This document shows positions 1 to 8,202 of a stretch of DNA of 51,540 nt, one piece after another. The DNA lies in assembly GCA_002409325.1 (NCBI GenBank), contig DHUU01000019.1:1-51540 (forward strand), in the 5' to 3' direction. This DNA is from Bacteroidales bacterium UBA5226 (GTDB taxonomy: Bacteria > Bacteroidota > Bacteroidia > Bacteroidales > UBA932). The position numbers and the translations under genes were made by a program. Every line of letters begins with the position of its first letter. Position 1 is the stretch's first letter. The notes below the pieces were generated by a model that was not told the DNA's origin, searched no databases, and saw only the letters and a program-made list of their open reading frames with translations.

Positions 1-2243
1 GTTTGGTTGTCTTCCGTTAATATATCCACGATAGTGAAGGAAGAATTAGTATTATTCATCTGGTTAATCACATTGAGCCTGTCCCGGGTCAATTTCAGCC
101 CCAGGGATTCCTTTTTATAACCCGAGGCCGGGGCCTTTGCCTGGTGACCGGCCAGGAATCCCACTCCGTTATCGGTGATTTCACACAAAAGATGTTCCTG
201 CCCGGGGCGTATGGCTATGCAGATCTCATTTCCCCGGTCTTTTCCGGCAAATCCGTGTTTTATAGAATTTTCTACAAAAGGTTGTAAAATCAGGGGGGGA
301 ACCATGGTGGCTTCTTCATCAAGGGACGGGTCTACGTCTATGGTATAGGTGAAGGAATTGATATAGCGGGTTTTTTCCAGGTCCATGTAGAAACGGATGA
401 TCTCCAATTCTTTTTCCAGGGGGATTTCCTGCTTGGACATGCTTTCCAGTATGAGGCGGGTAAGGCTGGAGAACATTCTCAGACACGTCATGGATTCCTG
501 AGTTCTGGATTCTTTGAGCAGGTATTCCACCGTTTGCACACAATTGAATATAAAATGGGGGTTCAACTGGAAATTAAGCGCCTTCACATTGGTTTCCATT
601 AGCTGGCGGCTTAATTCGGCGGCCGTCTGTTTTAAAATGGCCTCCTCTTTTTTCCTCTTATTTTTAAACCAGAGGAAAATGAAATGGGTAGTAATAAGCA
701 GGGCAATGAAAATAATGAAAAAACCCAGGTACATCAATTGCTGGGTTTTCTTTTCATGCTCCATGGCCTGTTTGTGAATTTCCTCTTTCAGGATGAGAAC
801 TTCAATCTGGCTTTTTTGCTTCTCATGCTCTGCCTGTGCCAGTTGCAGGTTTTGCCTGTAGTTTTCATTCTCTGCCAGAGATTGGCGGTAGTTTAATTCA
901 ACAATCTGGTTTTTTTGGTGCAAAAGAGCCAGGTCATGTTCAATATTTTCATTTTCCAGGTTCAGAATGGCAATTTCAATTTCTTGTTTTTCTGCATCAT
1001 ATTTTGCCTGCAGTTCTGCAACGGCCTGAATGGTTTTTTCGCTAACCATAGAATCACTCAGGGATTCATAAGCATAAACATATTTTTCCACGCTGTCCGG
1101 TTCATTCAGTCTGCCGTAAACACGTACGTAGTCACGAAAAATTTGTTTTTTTATAACTTTATGATTCACGGCAGCCTGTTGGGCTTTTCTAAAATAATTT
1201 TGGGCTTTGGTATACTCTTGTTGGGCAAAATAAACAGTACCCATGCCATGCAATGCTACTGCAATTACATCATCTGCTCCCGACTTTACTCCATAGACCA
1301 GTGATTTATTCAAATAGAACAGGGCTTTGTCATAATCTTCAATACGTATATATTCTTCTGATAATCTGGAATATATTAAACTTAAGAAATATTCATTTCC
1401 TACATTTGTTAATATCTCTTCTGCTTTATATAATGTTTCAAGGTACTTATCTCTATCTTTCATATCATAATAAATACCGGCTATCCTATATAACGATGCG
1501 CCTACACCATTTAAGTCTCCCTTCCCGGCAAACAACTCTTTTGATCTCTCCAAATTGTCAATCGCCTGTTCATAGTGTTTCATTCTCCTGTATACCGTCC
1601 CAATATTTATCAATGCGTTAGCCAATGCCGGGTCGTTATTTTGTTCATAAAGTTTTTTTGCTTCCAGGTAAAACAGTAATGCCGTATCATATTTGTCCTG
1701 AGATAAATAAATATTCCCAACCCATATATTGCCACTGGCCAGATTGGTTAACGCCCCTTCTTTTTTATAGATATTGTTGGTTTCTTTTCTTATTTCCAGA
1801 GCTTTATCATAATTTCCCTTGTACAGATGAATGATGGATAGATTGTCCTTGGCCGAGGCAATTTCCAGGGTATCCTTCGTTTTTTGCACAAAGACCAGCC
1901 GTTTTTCAAAATAAACAAGAGCCGAATCAAAATTGCCTATAGTGGTATGAACTTTCCCTAAACTATTTAGGTTCATGCTTATACCTTTTTTGTACCCGAT
2001 TTTTTCAGACAGTTTCAACCCCTGCCGGGCATATTCAATGGCTTCGGCCGGTTTCAAATTACTAAATAACCTGGCCACTTCACTCAAGTTGTCGATTCTG
2101 ACCGTATCGGAAGATGTTCTTTCTATGATCCTGAGCAGTGAATCTACCGTATGCTGCTGTTGGGCATACAATGGATATGATCCCGGAACAAGCAACAGCC
2201 ATATACAGAAGGAAAAAACTATATATTTTAATGACTTCGGCAT
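1..2243 (-). CDS. TPR-repeat sensor histidine kinase, LytS/YehU type (3' end outside window)
   Basis: One open frame runs on the minus strand from an ATG at 2243 off the left edge. The protein begins with a signal-like segment (MPKSLKYIVFSFCIWLLLVP, ending near YAQQQ), followed by about 350 residues of tetratricopeptide-like helical repeats (pattern A-L-x(2)-Y/F-x-K-A), a long coiled coil, and one membrane helix (GFFIIFIALLITTHFIFLWF). The His_kinase domain follows with the phospho-acceptor motif NPHFIFN (about 541-565). The HATPase part shows the N box QPFVENSIKHG and the G1 motif DNGVGF. This family phosphorylates LytTR-type regulators; the periplasmic TPR region is presumably the sensor. 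The C-terminus and any partner regulator lie outside the window. Family call is secure; signal and target are unknown. Confidence 0.9.
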   Translation of the reverse strand, partial: MPKSLKYIVFSFCIWLLLVPGSYPLYAQQQHTVDSLLRIIERTSSDTVRIDNLSEVARLFSNLKPAEAIEYARQGLKLSEKIGYKKGISMNLNSLGKVHTTIGNFDSALVYFEKRLVFVQKTKDTLEIASAKDNLSIIHLYKGNYDKALEIRKETNNIYKKEGALTNLASGNIWVGNIYLSQDKYDTALLFYLEAKKLYEQNNDPALANALINIGTVYRRMKHYEQAIDNLERSKELFAGKGDLNGVGASLYRIAGIYYDMKDRDKYLETLYKAEEILTNVGNEYFLSLIYSRLSEEYIRIEDYDKALFYLNKSLVYGVKSGADDVIAVALHGMGTVYFAQQEYTKAQNYFRKAQQAAVNHKVIKKQIFRDYVRVYGRLNEPDSVEKYVYAYESLSDSMVSEKTIQAVAELQAKYDAEKQEIEIAILNLENENIEHDLALLHQKNQIVELNYRQSLAENENYRQNLQLAQAEHEKQKSQIEVLILKEEIHKQAMEHEKKTQQLMYLGFFIIFIALLITTHFIFLWFKNKRKKEEAILKQTAAELSRQLMETNVKALNFQLNPHFIFNCVQTVEYLLKESRTQESMTCLRMFSSLTRLILESMSKQEIPLEKELEIIRFYMDLEKTRYINSFTYTIDVDPSLDEEATMVPPLILQPFVENSIKHGFAGKDRGNEICIAIRPGQEHLLCEITDNGVGFLAGHQAKAPASGYKKESLGLKLTRDRLNVINQMNNTNSSFTIVDILTEDNQ

Positions 2244-2268
2244 TCTGTAAAGCAAGGTTGCCGCATTG

Positions 2269-2278
2269 TGATGCGACT
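2269..2278. repeat. 10-bp repeat tgatgcgact in leader of the kinase gene
   Basis: The 10-mer TGATGCGACT lies 26 bp upstream of the kinase start codon. The identical 10-mer occurs at 2778-2787, 11 bp upstream of the HTH regulator start. Here it also forms half of a small hairpin (CGCAT/ATGCG). A shared operator is an inference. Confidence 0.4.
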
Positions 2279-2386
2279 ACCTTTTTCTTAATAAAAAAGA
2301 ATTTATAAAATTGGGGAAAATCCGAACATAAAACAAGACTTTGCTACGTCGGATTATTAGACGTAAATGTCAGGATATCTTTTCAG

Positions 2387-2767
2387 TTAATGCTTTTTCA
2401 AGTTTTTCTTTTCTTTTTCCTGCTCCAGGATTGATCTGATTTTTTCTTTCAAAAGGACCCTGATCCTAAGCTTATCCGTTTCTGCGACTTCTTTCGTATC
2501 ACAGGGTAATTCCGATGGATCTATTTCTATAGCCAGAAAGCATTTTTTTGCTGAGTTATCTTTTTTTCTAAGGTATACTTCACTCAGAAAATCATAATCA
2601 AGTGCTTCGGAAATGGTCAGCAGCAGGTCTACATCTATGCTTTTTCGGCTAAAGATATCGTAGACAGTTGTTCTTGAGCGATTAATGTTCTTGGCAAATT
2701 CAGAAACCGTAAGCTTTCGTTCCTTGACTTTTTGTCTAATGATATTTCCTATAAATACATTTATCAT
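2387..2767 (-). CDS. small helix-turn-helix (XRE-like) transcriptional regulator
   Basis: 126 residues from the ATG at 2767. A longer reading upstream to 2896 gives an unlikely N-terminus, and the family normally begins just before the HTH. Residues 5-65 look like an XRE/Cro-type helix-turn-helix: the helix IIRQKVKERKLTVSEFAKNI, then the recognition helix NRSRTTVYDIFSRKSIDVD, then LLLTISEALDYDFLSE. The rest is charged and ends in a Lys/Glu-rich tail (EKIRSILEQEKEKKNLKKH), possibly a coiled coil. It lies upstream of the sensor kinase on the same strand with a 143-bp gap. A 10-bp sequence shared by both leaders (see repeat entries) could be its operator. No ligand domain is visible; function beyond DNA binding is not inferred. 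Confidence 0.75.
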   Translation of the reverse strand: MINVFIGNIIRQKVKERKLTVSEFAKNINRSRTTVYDIFSRKSIDVDLLLTISEALDYDFLSEVYLRKKDNSAKKCFLAIEIDPSELPCDTKEVAETDKLRIRVLLKEKIRSILEQEKEKKNLKKH

Positions 2768-2777
2768 GGTTAAATAA

Positions 2778-2787
2778 TGATGCGACT
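2778..2787. repeat. 10-bp repeat tgatgcgact in leader of the HTH regulator gene
   Basis: Exact second copy of the 10-mer at 2269-2278, immediately before the HTH regulator gene. The position would suit autoregulation by a small HTH protein, but one pair of 10-mers could be chance. Confidence 0.4.
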
Positions 2788-2936
2788 TTATGTGGCAGTC
2801 TGGTTTTTTTACATATAAATGTAAGCCTTCGTGTTGACCTTTTCTCCTATGAGTTTGATTTCGGGCGGTTTGACTTTGAATTCGGTAAAACAACAACCTT
2901 TTCCAGCCTGTGCCGTACAGATTGCCGGGTGCTGGT

Positions 2937-3004
2937 CGTTGCCTGCAGAATATCAGGAGCGCTTTTTCTTTTTTCCGAAGCTCTCGTTCCAGGTGGTTTC
3001 AACG
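2937..3004 (-). repeat. intergenic hairpin element A1 (minus orientation)
   Basis: Read on the minus strand it begins CGTTGAAACCACCTGG, closes through GAGAGC, has the loop core CTTCGG followed by an A-rich run (AAAAAAGAAAAA), returns through GCGCTCC and ends GCAGGCAACG. The outermost CGTTG and CAACG are complementary. Its 5' end aligns with element F (CGCTGCCTCCACTATGG) and element B (TGCTGACACCACATGG). It lies 3 bp from the oppositely oriented element A2. Confidence 0.65.
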
Positions 3005-3007
3005 AAA

Positions 3008-3073
3008 GCAGGCAGCAAAAATATGGGAGTCTTGGCTTTCCCCAAAACGCTCCCTGTTCTTTATGGCGCAGCG
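3008..3073 (+). repeat. intergenic hairpin element A2 (plus orientation)
   Basis: Starts GCAGGCAGCAAAA, carries a GGGAG/CTCCC stem around a loop that begins TCTTGGC (two transitions from the family core CCTCGGC), and ends TTTATGGCGCAGCGG. The 5' end matches element E (GCAGACAGCAAAA), while the 3' end matches elements C and F. With A1 it forms a head-to-head pair filling the gap between the HTH regulator and the amidase gene. The rest of 2768-3246 holds only the amidase promoter. Confidence 0.6.
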
Positions 3074-3146
3074 GCCTTGACTCTAATACAGGTTATTATG
3101 AAATTTAATATGTTTTCATTAATTTTGAGAATCATGGTAAACCTGT

Positions 3147-3178
3147 TTTGAATAATGTATTGTATGAAGCTATACTTG
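3147..3178 (+). promoter_or_regulatory. Bacteroidota-type promoter for the amidase gene
   Basis: TTTG at 3147-3150, then exactly 20 bp, then TATACTTG at 3171-3178. This fits the Bacteroides -33 TTTG / -7 TAnnTTTG layout with one mismatch in the -7 box. It predicts a leader of about 60 nt before the ATG at 3247. Confidence 0.6.
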
Positions 3179-3246
3179 CGTTTTTCTAGTAACTATATAT
3201 TATTTAATTGATTATCATAACGACGGAAAATTGACGAAAATACTTT

Positions 3247-4962
3247 ATGAGAGCTTTTAATATCTCTTTGCTTATTCTCTTCATGCTTACTGCATGCATC
3301 CAAAGGCCGCAGGCAGTGATTCCGGAATGGATCCCGTACGACGAGTCGGAAGAAGTTGCCGGCAACGCAGATCATGGGTCTGAAAGAATGCGCTTCAGGC
3401 TCATCCAGTCCCAGGTGCTAGATAAAAATGAACTGTGGAGGGTCATTGAACCCCAGCTCAACAACTTTACCGAAGAAGTCTATCAGAGGCTTAAACCATT
3501 AATCTTAGGGCAGGACATCCCTACCCTCCAGTCGCATATCTGCTCAGGTGAGCTTTCGTATGAGCAACTCACCCAATGGTATCTCTACAGAGTGGCAAAA
3601 TTTGAGAACGACAGGAACAAGATGCTGAACGCCATCGTTGCCATCAACCCCAACGCGGTAAAGGAAGCTCGCTCAAGAGACAAGACCCTGGCTAAACACA
3701 TGGCCCGGAGCCGAAGAATTGACAGACAAGAGGCCCCTGCCCTGCATCTGATCTTTGGAATGCCCATCCTGGTCAAGGACAATATCGGGGTTGAGGGAAT
3801 GCCCACTACGGCCGGAGCGCATGTGCTGAAGGATAACTTTACAAAAGATGCCGCCATCATAGCAAACATCAGGAATCGCGGGGGCATCATCCTGGGCAAG
3901 ACAAACCTGAGCGAATGGGCCAATTACCTGTTTAACGGTGGCCCCAACGGGTTTAGTGCAATAGGCGGCCAAACCCTCAATGCCTATGGTCGCAGGATTT
4001 TTGATACCGGCGGTTCCAGTTCGGGGAGCGGTGTTGCCATGGCGGCCGGATATGCAGCGGCCTGCATCGGGACTGAAACCTCGGGCTCTATCCTTTCTCC
4101 ATCAGGGAAAAGTTCTGTTGTTGGGCTTAAGCCCACGGTGGGCCTGCTGGACCGGAGCGGGATCGTTCCACTGGCAGGCACGCTGGACACACCAGGGCCC
4201 ATGGCAGGCTCAGTGGTTGACAACGCCATCCTCATCTGGGCAATGGCTGACCAAAACCTTGAGCAAGACCAATGGTTTACCGGACTGATCCGGCGCCTTG
4301 AACCGACTATGGCGGGCGAAGAAAGTCCACAGGAACAGGGAACGACGCTGCCTAAGGGGATGCGGTTTGGTGTAAATAAAAAATTGCTGGGAAACCCGCT
4401 ATATAAGGAGCAGGCCGATATCCTTACTTCGCTGGGGGGCATTGCCGTTGAATTTGAGCCCATTGAAATTGACCTCAGCTGTTTTGGCACATTGTTGAGC
4501 GGGGATATGAAAATTGACCTGCCTGCCTACCTGGACCAAAACGCCCCTGATCTCCTGACTATCCGCACCATAGGAGAAATCGTTTCGTATAACAGCCAGG
4601 ACTCATCGGTCAGGATTCCTTACGGCCAGGCAATTTTTAAAGAAATGGCCGCACTTGAGATAACACCGGAAGCATTGGGACAGTTGCGGGAAAGACTGCG
4701 GCATGAAGGGAGGCGCTATTTTGAAACCCCCATGGACGCGTACCAGCTGGATGTAATTTTGTCTGTGGACAACCTGGAGGCCGCCTATGCGGCAGCTGCC
4801 AATTTCCCGTGTCTGATCGCCCCCATGGGCTATACAGAAAATGAAGGTCCTACGGGTCTTACCTTTATTGCCAGGCCCTTTGAAGAAAGCAGGCTGTTGC
4901 AGATCGGGTACGCTTTTGAGCAGGCCACCCGTGTTAGGAAGCTCCCGGAAGGCTATAAATAA
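3247..4962 (+). CDS. amidase-signature family lipoprotein
   Basis: 571 residues with a lipoprotein signal (lipobox LTAC, Cys17), so it should be membrane anchored outside the cytoplasm. The amidase-signature core carries the Ser-cisSer-Lys set: Lys177 in ILVKDNIG, the Ser-rich DTGGSSSGSG at about 253-262, and the nucleophile Ser281 in GTETSGSI. The canonical GTDTGGS motif has one Gly replaced by Ser. Such enzymes hydrolyse amide bonds of small amides, peptides or acyl-amino compounds; it is not GatA, which is cytosolic and lies in gat operons. The first 110 residues precede the amidase core and have no clear match. It is monocistronic behind its own promoter and convergent with kup. Substrate unknown. 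Confidence 0.88.
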   Translation: MRAFNISLLILFMLTACIQRPQAVIPEWIPYDESEEVAGNADHGSERMRFRLIQSQVLDKNELWRVIEPQLNNFTEEVYQRLKPLILGQDIPTLQSHICSGELSYEQLTQWYLYRVAKFENDRNKMLNAIVAINPNAVKEARSRDKTLAKHMARSRRIDRQEAPALHLIFGMPILVKDNIGVEGMPTTAGAHVLKDNFTKDAAIIANIRNRGGIILGKTNLSEWANYLFNGGPNGFSAIGGQTLNAYGRRIFDTGGSSSGSGVAMAAGYAAACIGTETSGSILSPSGKSSVVGLKPTVGLLDRSGIVPLAGTLDTPGPMAGSVVDNAILIWAMADQNLEQDQWFTGLIRRLEPTMAGEESPQEQGTTLPKGMRFGVNKKLLGNPLYKEQADILTSLGGIAVEFEPIEIDLSCFGTLLSGDMKIDLPAYLDQNAPDLLTIRTIGEIVSYNSQDSSVRIPYGQAIFKEMAALEITPEALGQLRERLRHEGRRYFETPMDAYQLDVILSVDNLEAAYAAAANFPCLIAPMGYTENEGPTGLTFIARPFEESRLLQIGYAFEQATRVRKLPEGYK

Positions 4963-5126
4963 TTATTGCACATTAAGGTACTGCCATACAGGAATTGCCT
5001 TGTTACGGAGTTCTCATTTATGGGGAAGATATCAGTTATGTCAGGCATCATAAAAGTATACCCTGCACAGAATCAGTGTAGCAAGAAGCACAGAGGTCCC
5101 ATCTGTTAGCCGGGATCGTAAGTTAC

Positions 5127-7142
5127 TTAGTTATCCCGCCTGACGCGGGTGAAAGAGATGTCGGTGGTGTGGATTTTTTTGGGGTCTTTGGTGCGCTGGA
5201 ACGGCTGTTTTTCGTTGTAGATGATCTCGGAGTGTGCCAGCAGGGGAACCATCTCGACATTCACGTTGGTGACATCCAGGCCCAGGTAGCGCACATCGGA
5301 CATGCCTATCTTGCTTATGCGGAAGTACAGATTCATGATCAGTTTCTGATTGTGGGAGAATTCGTAGTCCTTGTTGGGCACGCGGTCTATGACCACGTAG
5401 CGGAAATCGCTCAGTACATTATGCTGCTTGAGGGAGGGATAGGAGCTTATCATGTCAATCTTATGCTCGGCCATGAGTTCAAACACAATGTTGTGAAAAT
5501 ACAGGCTGGCTTTGACCGGCACTTTGTACCCCATGCGCAGGTCTATGCGGATCAATACACCGGGGATGAGCTCCATAACTTCGTACTCCTTAACGTGAGG
5601 TTCGTCCAATATATCTACATGCAGCAGCCAGTAGGTGTCTGCCCGCTTTGGCTGCTTTCGGAGAATGGAATACAGAATCTTGTTTTCAATATCGGTCACC
5701 CGGTTGGCATGCGTGATATAAACCAGGTTGGTAGCGTACCTGGGAACGGTCTCGTCACTGGATAAATCTTTGATAACAGGCAGGTAATCCTTAATCTTCA
5801 CATAGGATATAAAGCTGTTCTTTATGCGGCGCCCCCGGGTCCAAACGTACATGACCAGGGCAAAGAGTCCTGTAAACATTATGGTAATCCAGCCACCTTC
5901 ACTAAACTTGAAGAGATTGGCCGAAAGAAACGAGAGTTCAACTGCAAAAAACACCACGCCGCACAGGACCCGCAGATACAAGGGAAATTTGTCTTTCAGG
6001 TAGAACATCAGGAGTACGGTAGTGGCTAGCATGGCCAGGTTAATGGCCAGTCCGTAAGCCGCTTCCATGCCCGACGATTTCCTGAAATAAAATACCACAA
6101 AACAACAGCCCAGGTACAGGATCACATTAACAAGCGGAATGAACATCTGCCCTTTTTGCGACGAGGGATAACTTATGCGCACTTTGGGAAAGAAATTGAG
6201 GGATATGGCCTCACTTATGATGGTGAACGATCCGCTTATAAGCGCCTGGCTGGCTATGATGGCCGCCGCCGTTGCCACAAGAATTCCAGGGACAAGAAAC
6301 CATTCGGGCATAATAGCGTAAAACGGATTGACTTCCGGAGTAATTTCCTGGGCATTTCTTATGATCCAGGCTCCCTGCCCGAAGTAATTCAGCAGCAGGG
6401 CCATCTTTACATAGATCCAGGAAATCCTGATATTGCGCACCCCGCAATGACCAAGGTCTGAATACAAAGCCTCGGCCCCGGTGGTACAAAGAAAAACGGC
6501 CCCAAGAAGCAGGAATCCGTTGGGATACACAGACAACAGTTTTATGGCATAGTAGGGATTGACTGCCAGAAGGACTTCAGGGACACGGATCAGCTGGGCC
6601 AGGCCCAGGACACCTATCATAGAAAACCAGAAGAGCATGAGGGGGCCAAAGGATTTGCCAAGGATAGCCGTGCCAAATTGCTGAATGAAAAACAGAACGC
6701 TCAGAATCACAAAGACCACTGTCACCACGGGGATCCCGGGCTTCAGGATCCTGAGGCCTTCAATGGCCGAGGTGACGGTAATAGCCGGGGTGATGATCCC
6801 GTCTGCCAGCAGGGCACACCCTCCCACAATAGCCACCAAATAAAGCCAGTTTTTCCGTTTCTTGAGCAGGGCGAACAAAGCCATAATGCCTCCTTCCCCT
6901 TTGTTGTCGGCCCTTAAGGTTATTAAAATATATTTAACGGTGGTCTGCAGCGTGAGTGTCCAGAATATGCAGGACAGGGCCCCCAGGATAAAATCCCTGT
7001 CTATGATTGCCGCCCCGTTGAGCATAGCCCTGAGCGTGTATAGCGGTGAGGTTCCCAGGTCTCCGTAAACAATCCCGAGTGTGATGAGCAGACCGGCCAT
7101 CGATAGCTTCGACAAGGGACCGGCTGCCTGTGCTTTTTTCAT
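5127..7142 (-). CDS. kup: Kup/Trk-D type low-affinity potassium uptake protein
   Basis: 671 residues, the usual Kup length. The N-terminus carries the family hallmark YGDLGTSPLYTL in the first membrane helix, followed by about 12 hydrophobic helices to residue 460 (for example LADGIITPAITVTSAIEGL and SGSFTIISEAISLNFFP). A hydrophilic cytoplasmic C-terminal domain of about 200 residues follows. Kup imports K+ with protons across the inner membrane. The start at 7142 is the only ATG that precedes the first helix. It is monocistronic: convergent with the amidase gene (164 bp gap) and separated from the next upstream minus-strand gene by 130 bp. Confidence 0.96.
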   Translation of the reverse strand: MKKAQAAGPLSKLSMAGLLITLGIVYGDLGTSPLYTLRAMLNGAAIIDRDFILGALSCIFWTLTLQTTVKYILITLRADNKGEGGIMALFALLKKRKNWLYLVAIVGGCALLADGIITPAITVTSAIEGLRILKPGIPVVTVVFVILSVLFFIQQFGTAILGKSFGPLMLFWFSMIGVLGLAQLIRVPEVLLAVNPYYAIKLLSVYPNGFLLLGAVFLCTTGAEALYSDLGHCGVRNIRISWIYVKMALLLNYFGQGAWIIRNAQEITPEVNPFYAIMPEWFLVPGILVATAAAIIASQALISGSFTIISEAISLNFFPKVRISYPSSQKGQMFIPLVNVILYLGCCFVVFYFRKSSGMEAAYGLAINLAMLATTVLLMFYLKDKFPLYLRVLCGVVFFAVELSFLSANLFKFSEGGWITIMFTGLFALVMYVWTRGRRIKNSFISYVKIKDYLPVIKDLSSDETVPRYATNLVYITHANRVTDIENKILYSILRKQPKRADTYWLLHVDILDEPHVKEYEVMELIPGVLIRIDLRMGYKVPVKASLYFHNIVFELMAEHKIDMISSYPSLKQHNVLSDFRYVVIDRVPNKDYEFSHNQKLIMNLYFRISKIGMSDVRYLGLDVTNVNVEMVPLLAHSEIIYNEKQPFQRTKDPKKIHTTDISFTRVRRDN

Positions 7143-7182
7143 TTGTTTTATGCAGCGGTTAACTGTACCTTAATAAACCGCG

Positions 7183-7190
7183 CAAATGTA
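7183..7190 (-). promoter_or_regulatory. -7 box upstream of kup
   Basis: TACATTTG on the minus strand fits the Bacteroidota -7 consensus TAnnTTTG, 40 bp upstream of the kup ATG. No good -33 TTTG is present at the right distance. Confidence 0.4.
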
Positions 7191-7272
7191 TATAAAAAGA
7201 GAAGAGGTGGAACCACAGTGCGAAAAAAATCACAGTGGTCGCTTTCATCAGAAGAACGTGGGGGGCCAACTG

Positions 7273-7920
7273 TCAGCTTGGGTTCGCTTCTTTTTCCTTG
7301 TAGTAGTCCTCCCCGGTTTCCACTTTGTCACGGATCCTCTGGCTGTAATTTAACCTGGCTTCTTTCTCTCTCAGAAACAGACTTTTGACGCCTTCTTCAT
7401 TTTTATCAAAGATGATTGTGTTTGTTATGGAGATTGACGTTCCTGCATTGAGTACATCATGGTCGGTGCCAATGTAAGTGAAAGTCCAGTGCTCCTGCTT
7501 TAACTCCTCGACAAGTTTTTTGATAGCGTGTGCCGAATATTCTTCCGATGCATTTTCTTCTCCGTCGGTGAAAATGCTCACCAGCACATTATATTCTGTT
7601 TTGTTCATCAGGTGAAGTTTTAGCTTGGTGATGGCGTACCCCATGGCATCGTATAACGGGGTATCGGCTTCGGGTTGATAAGTCTGGCTGTTTAATTTTG
7701 TCAGATCCTTTACAGGGTCTGCCAAATGAAGTTGTTTTATGCCAAATCCGTTGAAAGTAAGAAAAGTGATATAGTGTTCCTGCTCCGGGAACTTTTTCTC
7801 TATGCCCCTGATGGTTTGTACTGTTTCATTAAATCCACTGATAACAAAGTTTTTAATGCTGTTCATAGAGCCGCTTTCATCCAGAATGATGAGGTTGTGT
7901 ACATGGTGCTTCGTTTCCAT
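7273..7920 (-). CDS. von Willebrand factor type A domain protein
   Basis: 215 residues from the ATG at 7920 (METKHHVHNL); an in-frame reading from 7971 adds residues unlike the family. Nearly the whole protein is one VWA domain with a MIDAS metal site: the DxSxS motif in IILDESGSM, the conserved Thr in TPLYDAMGYA, and the Asp in IFTDGEENAS. No signal peptide or membrane helix is visible, so it is probably cytosolic. Stand-alone VWA proteins bind partners through Mg2+; some tellurium- or stress-related proteins look like this, but nothing here identifies a partner. Its neighbours (kup, and a divergent lipoprotein) give no functional hint. Confidence 0.85.
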   Translation of the reverse strand: METKHHVHNLIILDESGSMNSIKNFVISGFNETVQTIRGIEKKFPEQEHYITFLTFNGFGIKQLHLADPVKDLTKLNSQTYQPEADTPLYDAMGYAITKLKLHLMNKTEYNVLVSIFTDGEENASEEYSAHAIKKLVEELKQEHWTFTYIGTDHDVLNAGTSISITNTIIFDKNEEGVKSLFLREKEARLNYSQRIRDKVETGEDYYKEKEANPS

Positions 7921-8172
7921 AGTATATAGGTTTAATGTTGTTACATGGTTTTTGGCAAAATACAGGATCACTACGCCAAAGTGTGACGTATGAGGCAGAA
8001 CCTAAGCCATCATATGGTGAGGTTTCGGCATTGGATGTGATATGAAAAAACATCCTGTTCCGGCAACATCAGCCCGGTTTCCTGTGTGGTTGCTTTTTGT
8101 TCGTATCATTTTTGAGCATGCAAAAATTCAATACTGATACGTCAAAATCCAACGTAACACATGAATTTTTTT

Positions 8173-8180
8173 TAAATTTG
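8173..8180 (+). promoter_or_regulatory. possible -7 box for the Cache-like lipoprotein gene
   Basis: TAAATTTG matches TAnnTTTG and lies 22 bp before the ATG at 8203; no clear -33 box. The gap 7921-8202 otherwise holds only a small hairpin (GGATGT 8033-8038 / ACATCC 8050-8055). Confidence 0.35.
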
Positions 8181-8202
8181 TTTCGTTAAATCGGGTAACA
8201 TT

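Noticed and set aside
2831..3151. 106-codon plus-strand open frame between the HTH regulator and the amidase gene
   Set aside because: It runs through both hairpin elements A1 and A2, has no recognisable domain and ends before the amidase promoter; the frame is explained by the repeats.
5169..5765. 198-codon plus-strand frame opposite kup
   Set aside because: Lies wholly antisense to a well-conserved transporter gene and has no family resemblance.
7143..7388. 81-codon plus-strand frame between kup and the VWA gene
   Set aside because: Overlaps the kup promoter and runs antisense into the VWA gene; product is low-complexity.
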